From: Candidatus Thiosymbion ectosymbiont of Catanema sp. Cochon2018
GTDB taxonomy: Bacteria; Pseudomonadota; Gammaproteobacteria; Chromatiales; Chromatiaceae
Length of the DNA: 64,000 bases
Assembly (NCBI GenBank): GCA_011392765.1
Contig: WYCW01000004.1
Location: 404,538 to 468,537 of the forward strand
Direction of reading: 5' to 3'
This document shows positions 25,022-33,306 of this stretch, piece by piece. The notes beneath the pieces are model-generated. The model was not told the DNA's origin. It did not search any database and saw only the letters and a program-made list of their open reading frames with translations. The first letter of the stretch is position 1; every line of letters begins with the position of its first letter. The position numbers and the translations under genes are program-made.

Positions 25022-27274
25022 CTACCCCGCAGGCCGGAGGCGAATGGGAATCAACTTGCCGGTGGGGGTGATACTGCGGTCCGCGTAGCTGTCGATGGGA
25101 ACCAGGACATTGGTCTCGGGAAAGTAGGCGCCCGCGCAGCCTTTGGGTATATCGTAGGGAACCACCTCGAAACCTGTCGCGCGTCTCGGTACGCCATCTT
25201 CGGCTGCGCTGATGAGATCCACCCGTGCGCCTGCCTCGAGGCCACGGGTATGCATGTCTTCCGGGTGGAGGAAGACCACCAAACGTCGCCCCTCGATGCC
25301 GCGATAGCGATCGTTCAGGCCATAGATGGTGGTGTTGTACTGGTCGTGGGAACGCATGGTCATCAGCCGCAATTGGTCCGGGGCCGATTGGGGGTGGGGT
25401 AAGGGATGCACTAAAAAATGGGCCTTACCGGTCGGGGTCTGCCAGCGCCGTTCGCGGGCGCTGTTACCCAGGTAAAAGCCGCCTGCCTGCCGGATCTTGC
25501 GGTTGTAGTCTCTAAAAACCGGAATCACCGCCGCAATTTTGGTGCGAATGCGATCGTAATCGGCAACCAGCTCATCCCAATCGGGGCCTTCCTCACCGAG
25601 GACGGCCTTGGCCATGCCGGCGATAATCGCCGGTTCGGAACGCAGGTGGGGACTGGCCGGCCGGCGATGGCCCCGAGAGGTATGGACCATGCTCATGGAA
25701 TCCTCCACCGTCACCTGTTGCGGACCCGTGGCCTGCAGGTCCAGCTCGGTTCGACCCAGACAGGGCAGGATAAGGGCCTCCTTACCGCAAATGAGATGAC
25801 TGCGGTTCAGCTTGGTACTCACCTGTACCGTAAGTTGCAACCTGCTCAAGGCATCCTCGGTATAGCTCCGGTCCGGGGCCGCGGCCGCAAGGTTGCCCCC
25901 CATACAGATCAGGACCTTTACTTTGCCTTCCGCCATGGCCTTGATGGAGCTGACCGTATCGTAACCCGGACGTTGCGGGGATCGAAATCGGAATTCGCGT
26001 CCCAGGGCCTCTAAAAAGGTCGGGTTGGGCTGCACCGTAATGCCCATGGTGCGATCTCCTTGCACGTTGCTGTGGCCCCGCACGGGGCAGAGTCCGGCAC
26101 CCGGCTTGCCCAGGTTGCCACCGAGCAACATCCAGTTGGTCAAGGTCTGAATAGTGGCGACCGCATGTTTTTGTTGGGTAAGTCCCATGGCCCAGCAGGC
26201 AATGACCCGTTCGGCATTCAGGTAGATCTCGGCCGCTTGCGTGATTTGGGCACGGTTCAGGCCGCTTCCCGACTCGATTTGGCTCCAGGTCGTGTTCTCG
26301 AGGTCCCGGACACAAGCTGCGAACCCCTGAGTATGGTTGTCGATGAAGTCATGGTCCAAGACCCTTCCCACCTGTTGGGCTTCTCGTTCCAAGAGGACCT
26401 TCATCATACCCTTGATGAGGGCCAGGTCGCCGCCCACCAGGGGTTGCAGGTAAAGGCTGGAAATAGGAGTAGGTCGCCGGAGCAGGGTCGCCCCCAGGTG
26501 TCTGGGGTCGATGAATCCTATGAGTCCCGCCTCCTTGAGCGGGTTGACGGAGACAATCCTGCACCCCCGTTTGCTGGCCTTCTCCAGCTCCGTCAGCATC
26601 CGTGGGTGGTTGCTGCCCGGATTTTGTCCGAAAACGAAGATGGCATCCGCCAGCTCGAAATCCTCCAAGGTTACCGTTCCCTTACCGGTACCAATGGCTT
26701 CGGTCAAGGCCACGCCGCTGGATTCGTGGCAGAGATTGGCGGAATCGGGGAGGTTGTTGGTCCCCAACAGGCGCCCGAAAAGCTGAAACAGAAACGCCGC
26801 CTCGTTGCTGGTGCGTCCCGAGGTATAAAGCACCGCCTCGTCCGGATGGTCCAACCCCCGGAGGTGGCTTCCGATGAGTGAGAATGTCTCTTCCCAACCA
26901 ATGGGTTCATAGTGGTCGCTGTGACGATTACGGTAAAGAGGCTCACTGAGACGCCCCTGTTGTTCGAGCCAATAGTGGGATTGCTCACGCAATCGGGACA
27001 GGGGGTGTCGGGCAAAGAATTCGCGATCGATGCGGCGGTGGGTCGCCTCGTGGGCAATGGCCTTGATGCCGTTCTCGCAGAACTCCAGATGGGTAGCCTG
27101 CCTGGACTCGGGCCAAGCACAGCCGGGACAATCGAAACCACCCGGTTGGTTGGCCCTGAGCAGGCATTTCACATCCCCCACGCGGTGACGCCACAACTGT
27201 CGGGCGCTGGAGAGAATCGAACCCATGCCGCCTGCGATCGTCCGGTTTTGTTTGGTTCTCTCTGTCATGGTCAT
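25022..27274 (-). CDS. YdeP-like molybdopterin oxidoreductase (formate-dehydrogenase-alpha family)
   Basis: 750 residues, no signal peptide, so cytoplasmic. The N-terminal FDCPGCAWPE with a later LEFCENG supplies Cys residues for a possible iron-sulfur cluster, as in E. coli YdeP. The molybdopterin-binding regions follow: TSGRTSNEAAFLFQLFGR, LCHESSGVALTEAIG, FGQNPGSNHPRML and, at the C-terminus, MRSHDQYNTTIYGLNDRYRG. The active-site Cys or Sec of true formate dehydrogenases is not present in recognisable form. YdeP-like enzymes have no established substrate; one is linked to acid resistance. No fdhD-like gene is nearby. Confidence 0.85.
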   Translation of the reverse strand: MTMTERTKQNRTIAGGMGSILSSARQLWRHRVGDVKCLLRANQPGGFDCPGCAWPESRQATHLEFCENGIKAIAHEATHRRIDREFFARHPLSRLREQSHYWLEQQGRLSEPLYRNRHSDHYEPIGWEETFSLIGSHLRGLDHPDEAVLYTSGRTSNEAAFLFQLFGRLLGTNNLPDSANLCHESSGVALTEAIGTGKGTVTLEDFELADAIFVFGQNPGSNHPRMLTELEKASKRGCRIVSVNPLKEAGLIGFIDPRHLGATLLRRPTPISSLYLQPLVGGDLALIKGMMKVLLEREAQQVGRVLDHDFIDNHTQGFAACVRDLENTTWSQIESGSGLNRAQITQAAEIYLNAERVIACWAMGLTQQKHAVATIQTLTNWMLLGGNLGKPGAGLCPVRGHSNVQGDRTMGITVQPNPTFLEALGREFRFRSPQRPGYDTVSSIKAMAEGKVKVLICMGGNLAAAAPDRSYTEDALSRLQLTVQVSTKLNRSHLICGKEALILPCLGRTELDLQATGPQQVTVEDSMSMVHTSRGHRRPASPHLRSEPAIIAGMAKAVLGEEGPDWDELVADYDRIRTKIAAVIPVFRDYNRKIRQAGGFYLGNSARERRWQTPTGKAHFLVHPLPHPQSAPDQLRLMTMRSHDQYNTTIYGLNDRYRGIEGRRLVVFLHPEDMHTRGLEAGARVDLISAAEDGVPRRATGFEVVPYDIPKGCAGAYFPETNVLVPIDSYADRSITPTGKLIPIRLRPAG

Positions 27275-27748
27275 GCCCTTTATTTAATCCACAGATTAAG
27301 GTGTACCGCGAAAAGGCGCGCGCTCTCAGTGGATAAACCCAACCATCGCACCAGCCGGCAGCAATCGGAGTGGTCGTGGAGGTAACGAAGCAGCCGAAGC
27401 TTGGGGGTAAAGACCCGCGAGATGTCCTGGATGTACTCCCTCGCTTCCGGATTATATTTGGGTTGTCGATGTTATACTTAAGTTTTCCTTGCGCTCGGAC
27501 CCAATGAGGGGCTGTCGACATTGATTCCTGGGCGCGGGCGATTGCAAGGTTCTCGCGTGCTGACCAGGCGTGGTGAGGGGGAGTCATGGACCTCTATGAC
27601 GAGCCGCAACTCGAGGGAACCTTGAAAAACAGCGGGGCATCCAATACCCCACACGGACATCCTGAATTTTTCAAGATGCCCTTAACGCGCGGAACCGGGC
27701 CGCAATCGGACCTAAAAAGGACGAATGTCACAGTCCCTGATTCCCTAA
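27275..27748. other. Intergenic region, degraded repeats
   Basis: No convincing gene. The stretch from about 27503 (GGGGCTGTCGACATTGATTC) to 27575 (CGTGCTGACCAGGCGTGGTG) resembles 39369-39435, so both are remnants of a further dispersed repeat related to family G ends. ORFs here are short and unlike known proteins. Confidence 0.5.
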
Positions 27749-27892
27749 GAGGCTGTCTAAAAACTAACACATTGATTTTAAATCGGTAGGCTGGGGGGCA
27801 AGGAACGAACCCCAGCGTTCGTTATTGCTGGGTTTTGGCCATCCCTGGCCGCAACCCAGCCTACGGTCTACGCTCCCCTTTTAGACAGTCTC
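27749..27892. mobile_element. GAGGCTGTC-family element (B4), 11 bases upstream of def
   Basis: Ends GAGGCTGTCTAAAAA and TTTTAGACAGTCTC, duplication TAA at 27746-27748 and 27893-27895. The cargo is the GTAGGCTGGG...CCCAGCCTAC palindrome. The def start codon is at 27904, so the element has replaced or displaced the def leader. Confidence 0.88.
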
Positions 27893-27903
27893 TAAAGCAC
27901 ACG

Positions 27904-28440
27904 ATGAGCACCCTCGAAATCCTGACCTTTCCGGATGCGCGGCTGCGCAACCAGGCCAAGCCGGTGCCGGCGGTGGACGACCGCATCCGGCATACCGTCG
28001 ATGCCATGTTCGAGACCATGTACCAGGCGCCGGGAATCGGCCTGGCGGCCATCCAGGTGAATATCCCGCTGCGGATCATTGTGGTGGACATCTCCGAACG
28101 GCAAGACTCCCCCCTGTGCCTGATCAACCCGGAGATCTTCGAGTGCCGGGGACAAGGGGAGATGGAGGAGGGTTGTCTGTCCGTACCCGGATTCCGCGAG
28201 CAGGTCAGCCGTGCTGAGACCATCGGGGTGCGCGCCCTGAACCGCGAGGGTGCTCCCTTCGAGCTGGAGGCGAACGGCCTGCTGGCGGTCTGCATCCAAC
28301 ACGAGATCGATCACCTCGAGGGCAAGCTCTTCGTGGATTATCTCTCCCCCCTCAAGCGCCAGCGGATCCGCAAGAAGTTGGAGAAGGACCGACGCCAACA
28401 GCGTCCCCCACCCGCCACCCCTGAACGGAGGGCCATCTAA
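27904..28440 (+). CDS. def: Peptide deformylase
   Basis: 178 residues from ATG 27904; the open frame continues upstream into the repeat. All three deformylase motifs are present: GIGLAAIQ (residues about 43-50), EGCLSVP (about 88-94) and QHEIDHLEG (about 130-138), giving the Cys and two His metal ligands. It removes the N-formyl group from new proteins. It is normally co-transcribed with fmt, which follows after 178 bp containing a palindromic repeat. No good Shine-Dalgarno is visible upstream of the start. Confidence 0.95.
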   Translation: MSTLEILTFPDARLRNQAKPVPAVDDRIRHTVDAMFETMYQAPGIGLAAIQVNIPLRIIVVDISERQDSPLCLINPEIFECRGQGEMEEGCLSVPGFREQVSRAETIGVRALNREGAPFELEANGLLAVCIQHEIDHLEGKLFVDYLSPLKRQRIRKKLEKDRRQQRPPPATPERRAI

Positions 28441-28456
28441 ACTAAGGCTCCGCAAT

Positions 28457-28582
28457 GGGACAGGATTGACAAGATATCAAATAGTACAGGATTAACAGGA
28501 TTTCCAAGATTAACAAGATGTTTTTATTTAAAATGCAAGCGTCCTGTAAATCCTGTCCAATCCTGTTAATCCTGTACTATTT
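28457..28582. repeat. ACAGGATTAACAGGATT stutter palindrome between def and fmt
   Basis: The arm AATAGTACAGGATTAACAGG (from 28478) is matched by its complement TCCTGTTAATCCTGTACTAT (to 28581), with an AT-rich centre. It has no recognisable fixed ends, so it is a bare copy of the kind of palindrome that other families carry as cargo. Confidence 0.8.
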
Positions 28583-28618
28583 TTGGGGTCCACTTCATTG
28601 GGTCTATGCACGGATTCC

Positions 28619-29563
28619 ATGACGATGGCGCCACTCAAGATCATCTTCGCCGGCACGCCTGCATTCGCGGTCCCGACCCTACGCGCCTTAATCGACGCGG
28701 GACAGAATATTCGGGCCGTCTATACCCAGCCCGACCGCCCCGCCGGCCGTGGTCGCAGGCTCACCGCCGGTCCGGTTAAGGAGACGGCAGTAACCGCCGG
28801 GTTGCCGGTCTTCCAGCCCCCTACTCTGCGTGATTCTGTGGCCGTCGAATCCCTGTGCCGACACGGCGCCGATCTTATGGTGGTGGTCGCCTATGGCCTG
28901 CTGCTTCCGCCGCCGGTGCTCGCCGCGCCGCGGCTGGGCTGTGTCAATGTGCATGCATCCCTGCTGCCGCGCTGGCGCGGAGCGGCCCCCATTGCCCGCT
29001 GCCTACTCGCCGGCGACCGGGAGAGCGGCGTGACTATCATGGGCATGGAAGCAAGCTTGGACACCGGCCCCGTCTACCTGCAACGGGCCATCCCGGTAGA
29101 AGACAAAGAGACCGGACACAGCCTGCACGACAAGCTCGCCGCTCTGGGGGCATCCGCCCTGCCGGAGGCGCTGCCCGGCATTGCCGACGGCACCTTGACG
29201 CCCGAGCGCCAGGACGACGCCTTGGCCACTTATGCGGGAAAAATCACTAAAGAAGAGGCTTGGGTAGACTGGACCCGCCCTGCCATCGAGTTGGACCGAA
29301 TGATACGTGCCTTCGATCCCTGGCCCGTGGCCTGGACCAGGCTCGGCGAGACCACTCTGCGACTCTGGGGCAGTGAACTGCCCGGCGGGAACGCCGGATC
29401 GGAGCCGCCGGGCCGCATCGTGCGGACCGGCAAGGACGGCATCGATGTAGCGACCGGCAAGGGACTATTGCGGATAACACGTCTGCAGCCCCCGGGCAAG
29501 CGCCCGATGACGGCCGCCGCGTTTCTCAACGCCCATCGTCTGGCAGGGGAAACCCTTGGCTGA
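28619..29563 (+). CDS. fmt: Methionyl-tRNA formyltransferase
   Basis: 314 residues from ATG 28619. FAGTPAFAVPTLRAL at the N-terminus, the formyl-THF site SLLPRWRGAAPI at about 112-123, catalytic-region GVTIMGMEASLDTGP, and the C-terminal tRNA-binding domain from about 206 (ITKEEAWVDW). It formylates initiator Met-tRNA. The stop TGA is at 29561-29563, and an IS4-like MITE lies 10 bases further on, its target duplication starting with the last base of the stop codon. Confidence 0.95.
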   Translation: MTMAPLKIIFAGTPAFAVPTLRALIDAGQNIRAVYTQPDRPAGRGRRLTAGPVKETAVTAGLPVFQPPTLRDSVAVESLCRHGADLMVVVAYGLLLPPPVLAAPRLGCVNVHASLLPRWRGAAPIARCLLAGDRESGVTIMGMEASLDTGPVYLQRAIPVEDKETGHSLHDKLAALGASALPEALPGIADGTLTPERQDDALATYAGKITKEEAWVDWTRPAIELDRMIRAFDPWPVAWTRLGETTLRLWGSELPGGNAGSEPPGRIVRTGKDGIDVATGKGLLRITRLQPPGKRPMTAAAFLNAHRLAGETLG

Positions 29564-29572
29564 GTCCCACCG

Positions 29573-29742
29573 CAATGCCATTAAGTTAAGCGCTACCGAT
29601 CGGCAAAGTAAGAGAAGAAACTACGAATCACGCGAATCCTCGCGAACTTGTCATCCCGAACCGAAGGGAGGGATCTTATTCGCGGAAATTCGCGTGATTC
29701 GTAGTTTTCTCTAAGTGGCCAACAGCTAACTTAATGGCATTG
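29573..29742. mobile_element. IS4-like MITE, copy F2
   Basis: Ends CAATGCCATTAAGTTA and TAACTTAATGGCATTG with the 10-bp duplication AGTCCCACCG at 29563-29572 and 29743-29752. The interior is CTACGAATCACGCGAATCC and its complement, with an extra 30-odd bases (GTCATCCCGAACCGAAGG) in the loop that the other copies lack. Confidence 0.92.
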
Positions 29743-29798
29743 AGTCCCACCGTACCGGTTCCGGGAGGACACCCCTGATGCGACCGCTCGCGCCGGGT

Positions 29799-30044
29799 CT
29801 AGGATTCCTTGAGGGACCCGCATCTTTACCAATGAGTCAAGTTTGTGCACGGCACAAAAACTCACATCTCCTCATGCAGCACTTGGGGGTATTGCGCCCA
29901 TTGTTTTTATCCGCAGATTACGCAGATTTTCGCAGATTATTTCTATTCTTAATCTGCGAAAATCTGCGTAATCTGCGGATAAAAGACAGCGCCGGAACGA
30001 GCCGGAAATTCACGCCTCGTCGGTCTGAGGCGAAGCCTCGTTAG
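29799..30044 (+). repeat. CTAG-bounded modular repeat, copy A6, with CGCAGATT palindrome
   Basis: Left end CTAGGATTCCTTGAGGGACC, then ATGAGTCAAGTTTGTGC; right end CGCCTCGTCGGTCTGAGGC then GAAGCCTCGTTAG. The interior is TCCGCAGATTACGCAGATTT and its complement around TATTTCTATTCTTAA. Same ends as A1 but wholly different cargo. Confidence 0.87.
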
Positions 30045-30085
30045 GTATAGACGCAAATCAAATCCCGATGGTCAGGAGAGAAAAG

Positions 30086-30667
30086 ATGCAACCAGCGTTT
30101 CAATCCACGCTCTATGAGTCCCTTGAAGCCCTGCCTGAGAATCTGACCGGGGAGATCCTGAACGGATAACTCTATACCCAATCGCGCCCGTCGGGTTTGC
30201 ATGGCCAAGTCTCTCTCAAGCTTGGTGCCAGGATCGATGGCCCCTATGGTGAAGGTATCGGTGGCCCTGGTGGCTGGTGGATCTGTCCCGAACCGGAGCT
30301 GCACTTTGTGCGGGACACGGAAGTAGCCGTACCGGACCTGGCCGGTTGGCGACGTAAGCGGATGCCTTATCTGCCGGAAGGCCACCGCTTCGAGGTGGTC
30401 CCCGATTGGGTCTGCGAGATCCTATCTCCATCCACCAAGAGGAAGGATCGTGAGACCAAGATGCCGCTGTATGCCTTCTACGAGGTGCAGTATGCGTGGC
30501 TGATCGATCCGATCGAGCATGTGTTGGAAGTGTACCGACTCAACGTCGGCACTTGGGTCGAGAGCGGTCGTTTTGCCGGTGCCGATCAGGTGATTGCTCC
30601 GCCATTCGAGGCCATAAGCCTCGATCTAGGTGCCTTCTGGTCGCCTCGGGGACCGGCTCTCGTATGA
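30086..30667 (+). pseudogene. Uma2-family protein with one in-frame nonsense codon
   Basis: From ATG 30086 the frame reads MQPAFQSTLYESLEALPEN and on through GEILNG, meets TAA at 30167-30169, and continues in the same frame for 166 codons (LYTQSRPSGLHGQ..., then PEPELHFVRDTEVAVPDLAGW, VPDWVCEILSPSTKRKDRETKM and VQYAWLIDPIEHVLEVYRL) to the stop at 30667. The second part contains the full Uma2 nuclease core. A single change of GAA or CAA to TAA would explain it. Restart at ATG 30197 is possible, in which case a shortened protein could still be made. Confidence 0.82.
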
Positions 30668-31080
30668 GCATCGGATAATCCCTCTTCCCCCCGGAAGATG
30701 TCGCAAAAGACCACAGGATCTTTTCTGTCCGCAGATTACGCAGATTTCCACTTATCAGTTGTCAGTCGCCGGCAGTGTAGGTCAGCAAAGCCGGGAGTGC
30801 CCAACCCGCTTGCCCCGCCGGGTTCCAGGGCGAGCGCGTATAAATTTCTTATCGATCAACAAATTGCTACCAGCTCCCAAGCACCGGCGCGGAGCGCGTA
30901 GTTGGGCAAAGCCGGATCAGGGACGATCCGGCGTGCCCAACATGTTGGGTTCCGGACGATTGCGTGGATTTTTTTGAAAAGTCGAGGCTGATGTCGGCTC
31001 CCGTCGTCGCCTGCCTGTCCACCTGCCGCCGTCCCGGGTAGGACCCCAGGACTCGAGTCGCTGGGGACGACAAGCGCTTA
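30668..31080. other. Intergenic region with family-D repeat (D2) and half a CGCAGATT palindrome
   Basis: Begins with GATGTCGCAAAAG, a worn family-C end, followed by one arm of the CCGCAGATTACGCAGATT palindrome (30719). The stretch 30817-30945 shares CCAGGGCGAGCGCGTATAAA and GTTGGGCAAAG...GTGCCCAACA with D1. No gene is supported. Confidence 0.55.
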
Positions 31081-31224
31081 GAGACTGTCTACAAAAGGAC
31101 CGTAGGCCGTAGGCTGGGTTGCGGCCAGGGACGGCCAAAACCCAGCAATACCCAAAGCTGGGTTTCGTTCCTTGCCACCCAGCCTACCGATCTAAAATCA
31201 ATGTGTTAGTTTTTAGACAGCCTC
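31081..31224. mobile_element. GAGGCTGTC-family element (B5)
   Basis: Ends GAGACTGTCTACAAAA and TTTTTAGACAGCCTC, duplication TTA at 31078-31080 and 31225-31227. The cargo GTAGGCTGGGTTGCGGCC is almost the same as in B1, in the same orientation relative to the ends. The 200 bases to the rsmB start show nothing recognisable. Confidence 0.87.
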
Positions 31225-31420
31225 TTAGCTGAATGGCATCGTGATGTATCCCCTGCTTGTAGCTTTGCCTTAAAATGGGCTTGCTATTCCTTCTCTCCGC
31301 GCCCGAAGGGAGACCCCCAATACGCCAATGTTGCATTATAGCGCTTAGCGATCGAGTGATTCTCTGTGCGCGGTGCTTTGTCTGCGGCGCATTTGAGGGC
31401 TTAAGAAACTGAAAAATAAA

Positions 31421-32731
31421 GTGAAACGGGGTACTCGAGTCCGGGCGACGGCGGCCCTTGCCGTGCACGCGGTCCGAGACCGGGGACGGTCCCTCGATGA
31501 GGTCCTGGCAGAGCTCGATGACCTGGACGACCAGCGCGATCGCTCCCTGGTCCGGGAGCTCTGCTATGGAGTTCTGCGCACCCTACCACGCCAGGAGGCC
31601 CTGGCCGGGGTCTTGTTGCACCGGCCACTCAAGCGCGCGGACCGGGATCTGGAGGCCCTGATCCTGGTCGGCCTGTACCAGCTCACGGACACCCGCATCC
31701 CTGCCCATGCCGCGGTGGCGGCAACCGTGGATGCGGCCCGGACCATGGGCAAGACCTGGGCACCGGCATTGGTAAATGCCCTGCTGCGCCGCTTTCAGCG
31801 CGAGCGCGGGCGATTGCTTAATCCGCCCGGCCCCGCCCCCGAGGTCCGCTGGCTCTTCCCACGCTGGCTCCTGGAGCGGCTCCGGACCGCCTGGCCGCAG
31901 CACTGGCGCGAAATCATCGCCGCCAGCAATGGCCGGGGCCCCATGACCCTGCGCGTGAATCGTACCAAGACCACGCGCGCCCGTTACGCACAGCGTCTCG
32001 CCGGTGCCGGCTTGACGGCCCGTCCCACTCAAGACACCGCCGATGGGCTCACGCTGGAGCGACCGGTGGCTACCACCGACCTGCCGGGCTTCGCGGACGG
32101 CCTGGTCTCGGTCCAGGACGCCGGCGCCCAGCTCGCGGCAGAGCTGCTGAACGCCCAGCCGGGGGAGCGCGTGCTCGACGCCTGCGCCGCTCCGGGCGGC
32201 AAGAGCGCCCATATCCTGGAACGCGCCGGGGGGAATCCGGATCTCACAGCCCTGGACATCGATCCGGCGCGCCTCGACCAGGCACGGCTCAACCTGCGCC
32301 GGCTCTCTCTCTCGGCCCGAATCGTCCAGGGCGATGCCACAGCCCCGAACGGTGCCTGGGCCCGGACCCGCTACCACCGCATCCTCCTCGATGCACCCTG
32401 CTCCGCTACCGGGGTCATCCGCCGCCATCCGGACATCAAATGGCTACGCAGAGATAGCGATATCTCGGCGCTGGGCGACTTACAGGCACGCATGCTGGAC
32501 GCCTTGTGGCCCCTCCTGGTCCCCGGCGGCACCCTACTCTATGCTACCTGCTCGCTCTTACCGGCGGAGAACGAGGGGCAAATCCAGGCCTTCCTCGGGC
32601 GCCGGGACGACGCCCGCACACGGTCGCTGGAGGCGGTATGGGGAGTGGCGCAGCCCTGCGGGCGTCAAACCCTGCCTCGGGAGGGCGGCCCCGACGGCTT
32701 CTACTACGCGCTACTGGAGAAATCCGGCTGA
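31421..32731 (+). CDS. rsmB: 16S rRNA m5C967 methyltransferase
   Basis: 436 residues from GTG 31421. The N-terminal NusB-like RNA-binding domain spans about 1-140 (RELCYGVLRTLPR, HAAVAATVDAAR). The C-terminal class I methyltransferase has motif I DACAAPGGKSAHIL at about 249-262, DAPCSATGVIRRHPDIKW (catalytic Cys) at about 325-342, and YATCSLLPAENE (second Cys) about 379. It methylates C967 of 16S rRNA. Stop and next start overlap (TGATG). The first codons resemble a dispersed repeat end seen at 49250, which may be chance. Confidence 0.95.
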   Translation: MKRGTRVRATAALAVHAVRDRGRSLDEVLAELDDLDDQRDRSLVRELCYGVLRTLPRQEALAGVLLHRPLKRADRDLEALILVGLYQLTDTRIPAHAAVAATVDAARTMGKTWAPALVNALLRRFQRERGRLLNPPGPAPEVRWLFPRWLLERLRTAWPQHWREIIAASNGRGPMTLRVNRTKTTRARYAQRLAGAGLTARPTQDTADGLTLERPVATTDLPGFADGLVSVQDAGAQLAAELLNAQPGERVLDACAAPGGKSAHILERAGGNPDLTALDIDPARLDQARLNLRRLSLSARIVQGDATAPNGAWARTRYHRILLDAPCSATGVIRRHPDIKWLRRDSDISALGDLQARMLDALWPLLVPGGTLLYATCSLLPAENEGQIQAFLGRRDDARTRSLEAVWGVAQPCGRQTLPREGGPDGFYYALLEKSG

Positions 32732-33306
32732 TGCGGAGTCCACGACGCTACCCCGTCCCCCACATGTTGCTCATCCTCTGGGCACTGACCATAGCTCCCC
32801 GGGTCGCGGCGGAGTTTATCGTTACCGCAGTGCAAACCAGGACCGAAGGAAAGATGCTGGTCATGGACGCCGACATCGACTACGGCTTCAGCGAAGAGGC
32901 CTTGGAAGCCCTGGACAACGGCGTTCCTCTGATCCTGGAGGTCCATATCCAGCTGCGCTGCGTCGACGACTGGGTATGGGAGCAGAGTCTGGTCGATCAA
33001 CGGCTGCGCTACGCCATCCGCTACAAGCCCCTGTCCGAGCGCTACCTGGTATCCCGGTTGCCGACTGACGGCAGCACCGGCTCCGACTATGTGACCCGAG
33101 ACGCAGCCATCGCTGCCCTGGGGAAGATCGAGGGTCTCCCGCTGGTACCCGAGGAACGGCTCCGCAAGGCAGACGGGCCGTTCCGGCTCTGGGTCAAGGC
33201 CTTCCTGGACCCCGAGGGACTACCCCTTCCGCTCCGGCCCATCGCTTACCTCTTCCCCGCCTGGAAGCTCTCCAGCGGGTGGACCCGATGGCCCCTGCAG
33301 CCCTGA
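32731..33306 (+). CDS. DUF4390-family periplasmic protein
   Basis: 191 residues from ATG 32731, overlapping the rsmB stop. A signal-type segment (residues 11-27, LLILWALTIAPRVAAEF) is followed by a small domain with MDADIDYGFSEEALEAL and a late LDPEGLPLPLRPIAYL. Proteins of this family sit between rsmB and ntrY in many gammaproteobacteria; function is not known. Its 3' end overlaps the ntrY start by 28 bp. Confidence 0.8.
   Translation: MRSPRRYPVPHMLLILWALTIAPRVAAEFIVTAVQTRTEGKMLVMDADIDYGFSEEALEALDNGVPLILEVHIQLRCVDDWVWEQSLVDQRLRYAIRYKPLSERYLVSRLPTDGSTGSDYVTRDAAIAALGKIEGLPLVPEERLRKADGPFRLWVKAFLDPEGLPLPLRPIAYLFPAWKLSSGWTRWPLQP

Noticed and set aside
25022-27274. Selenocysteine-containing formate dehydrogenase
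   Set aside because: No in-frame TGA with a SECIS-like stem, and the sequence follows YdeP and not FdhF in the N-terminal Cys region.
31421-31440. rsmB start codons derived from a family-H MITE end (GTGAAACGGGGTACT)
   Set aside because: Only about 15 bases match and the other end is missing, so chance cannot be excluded.
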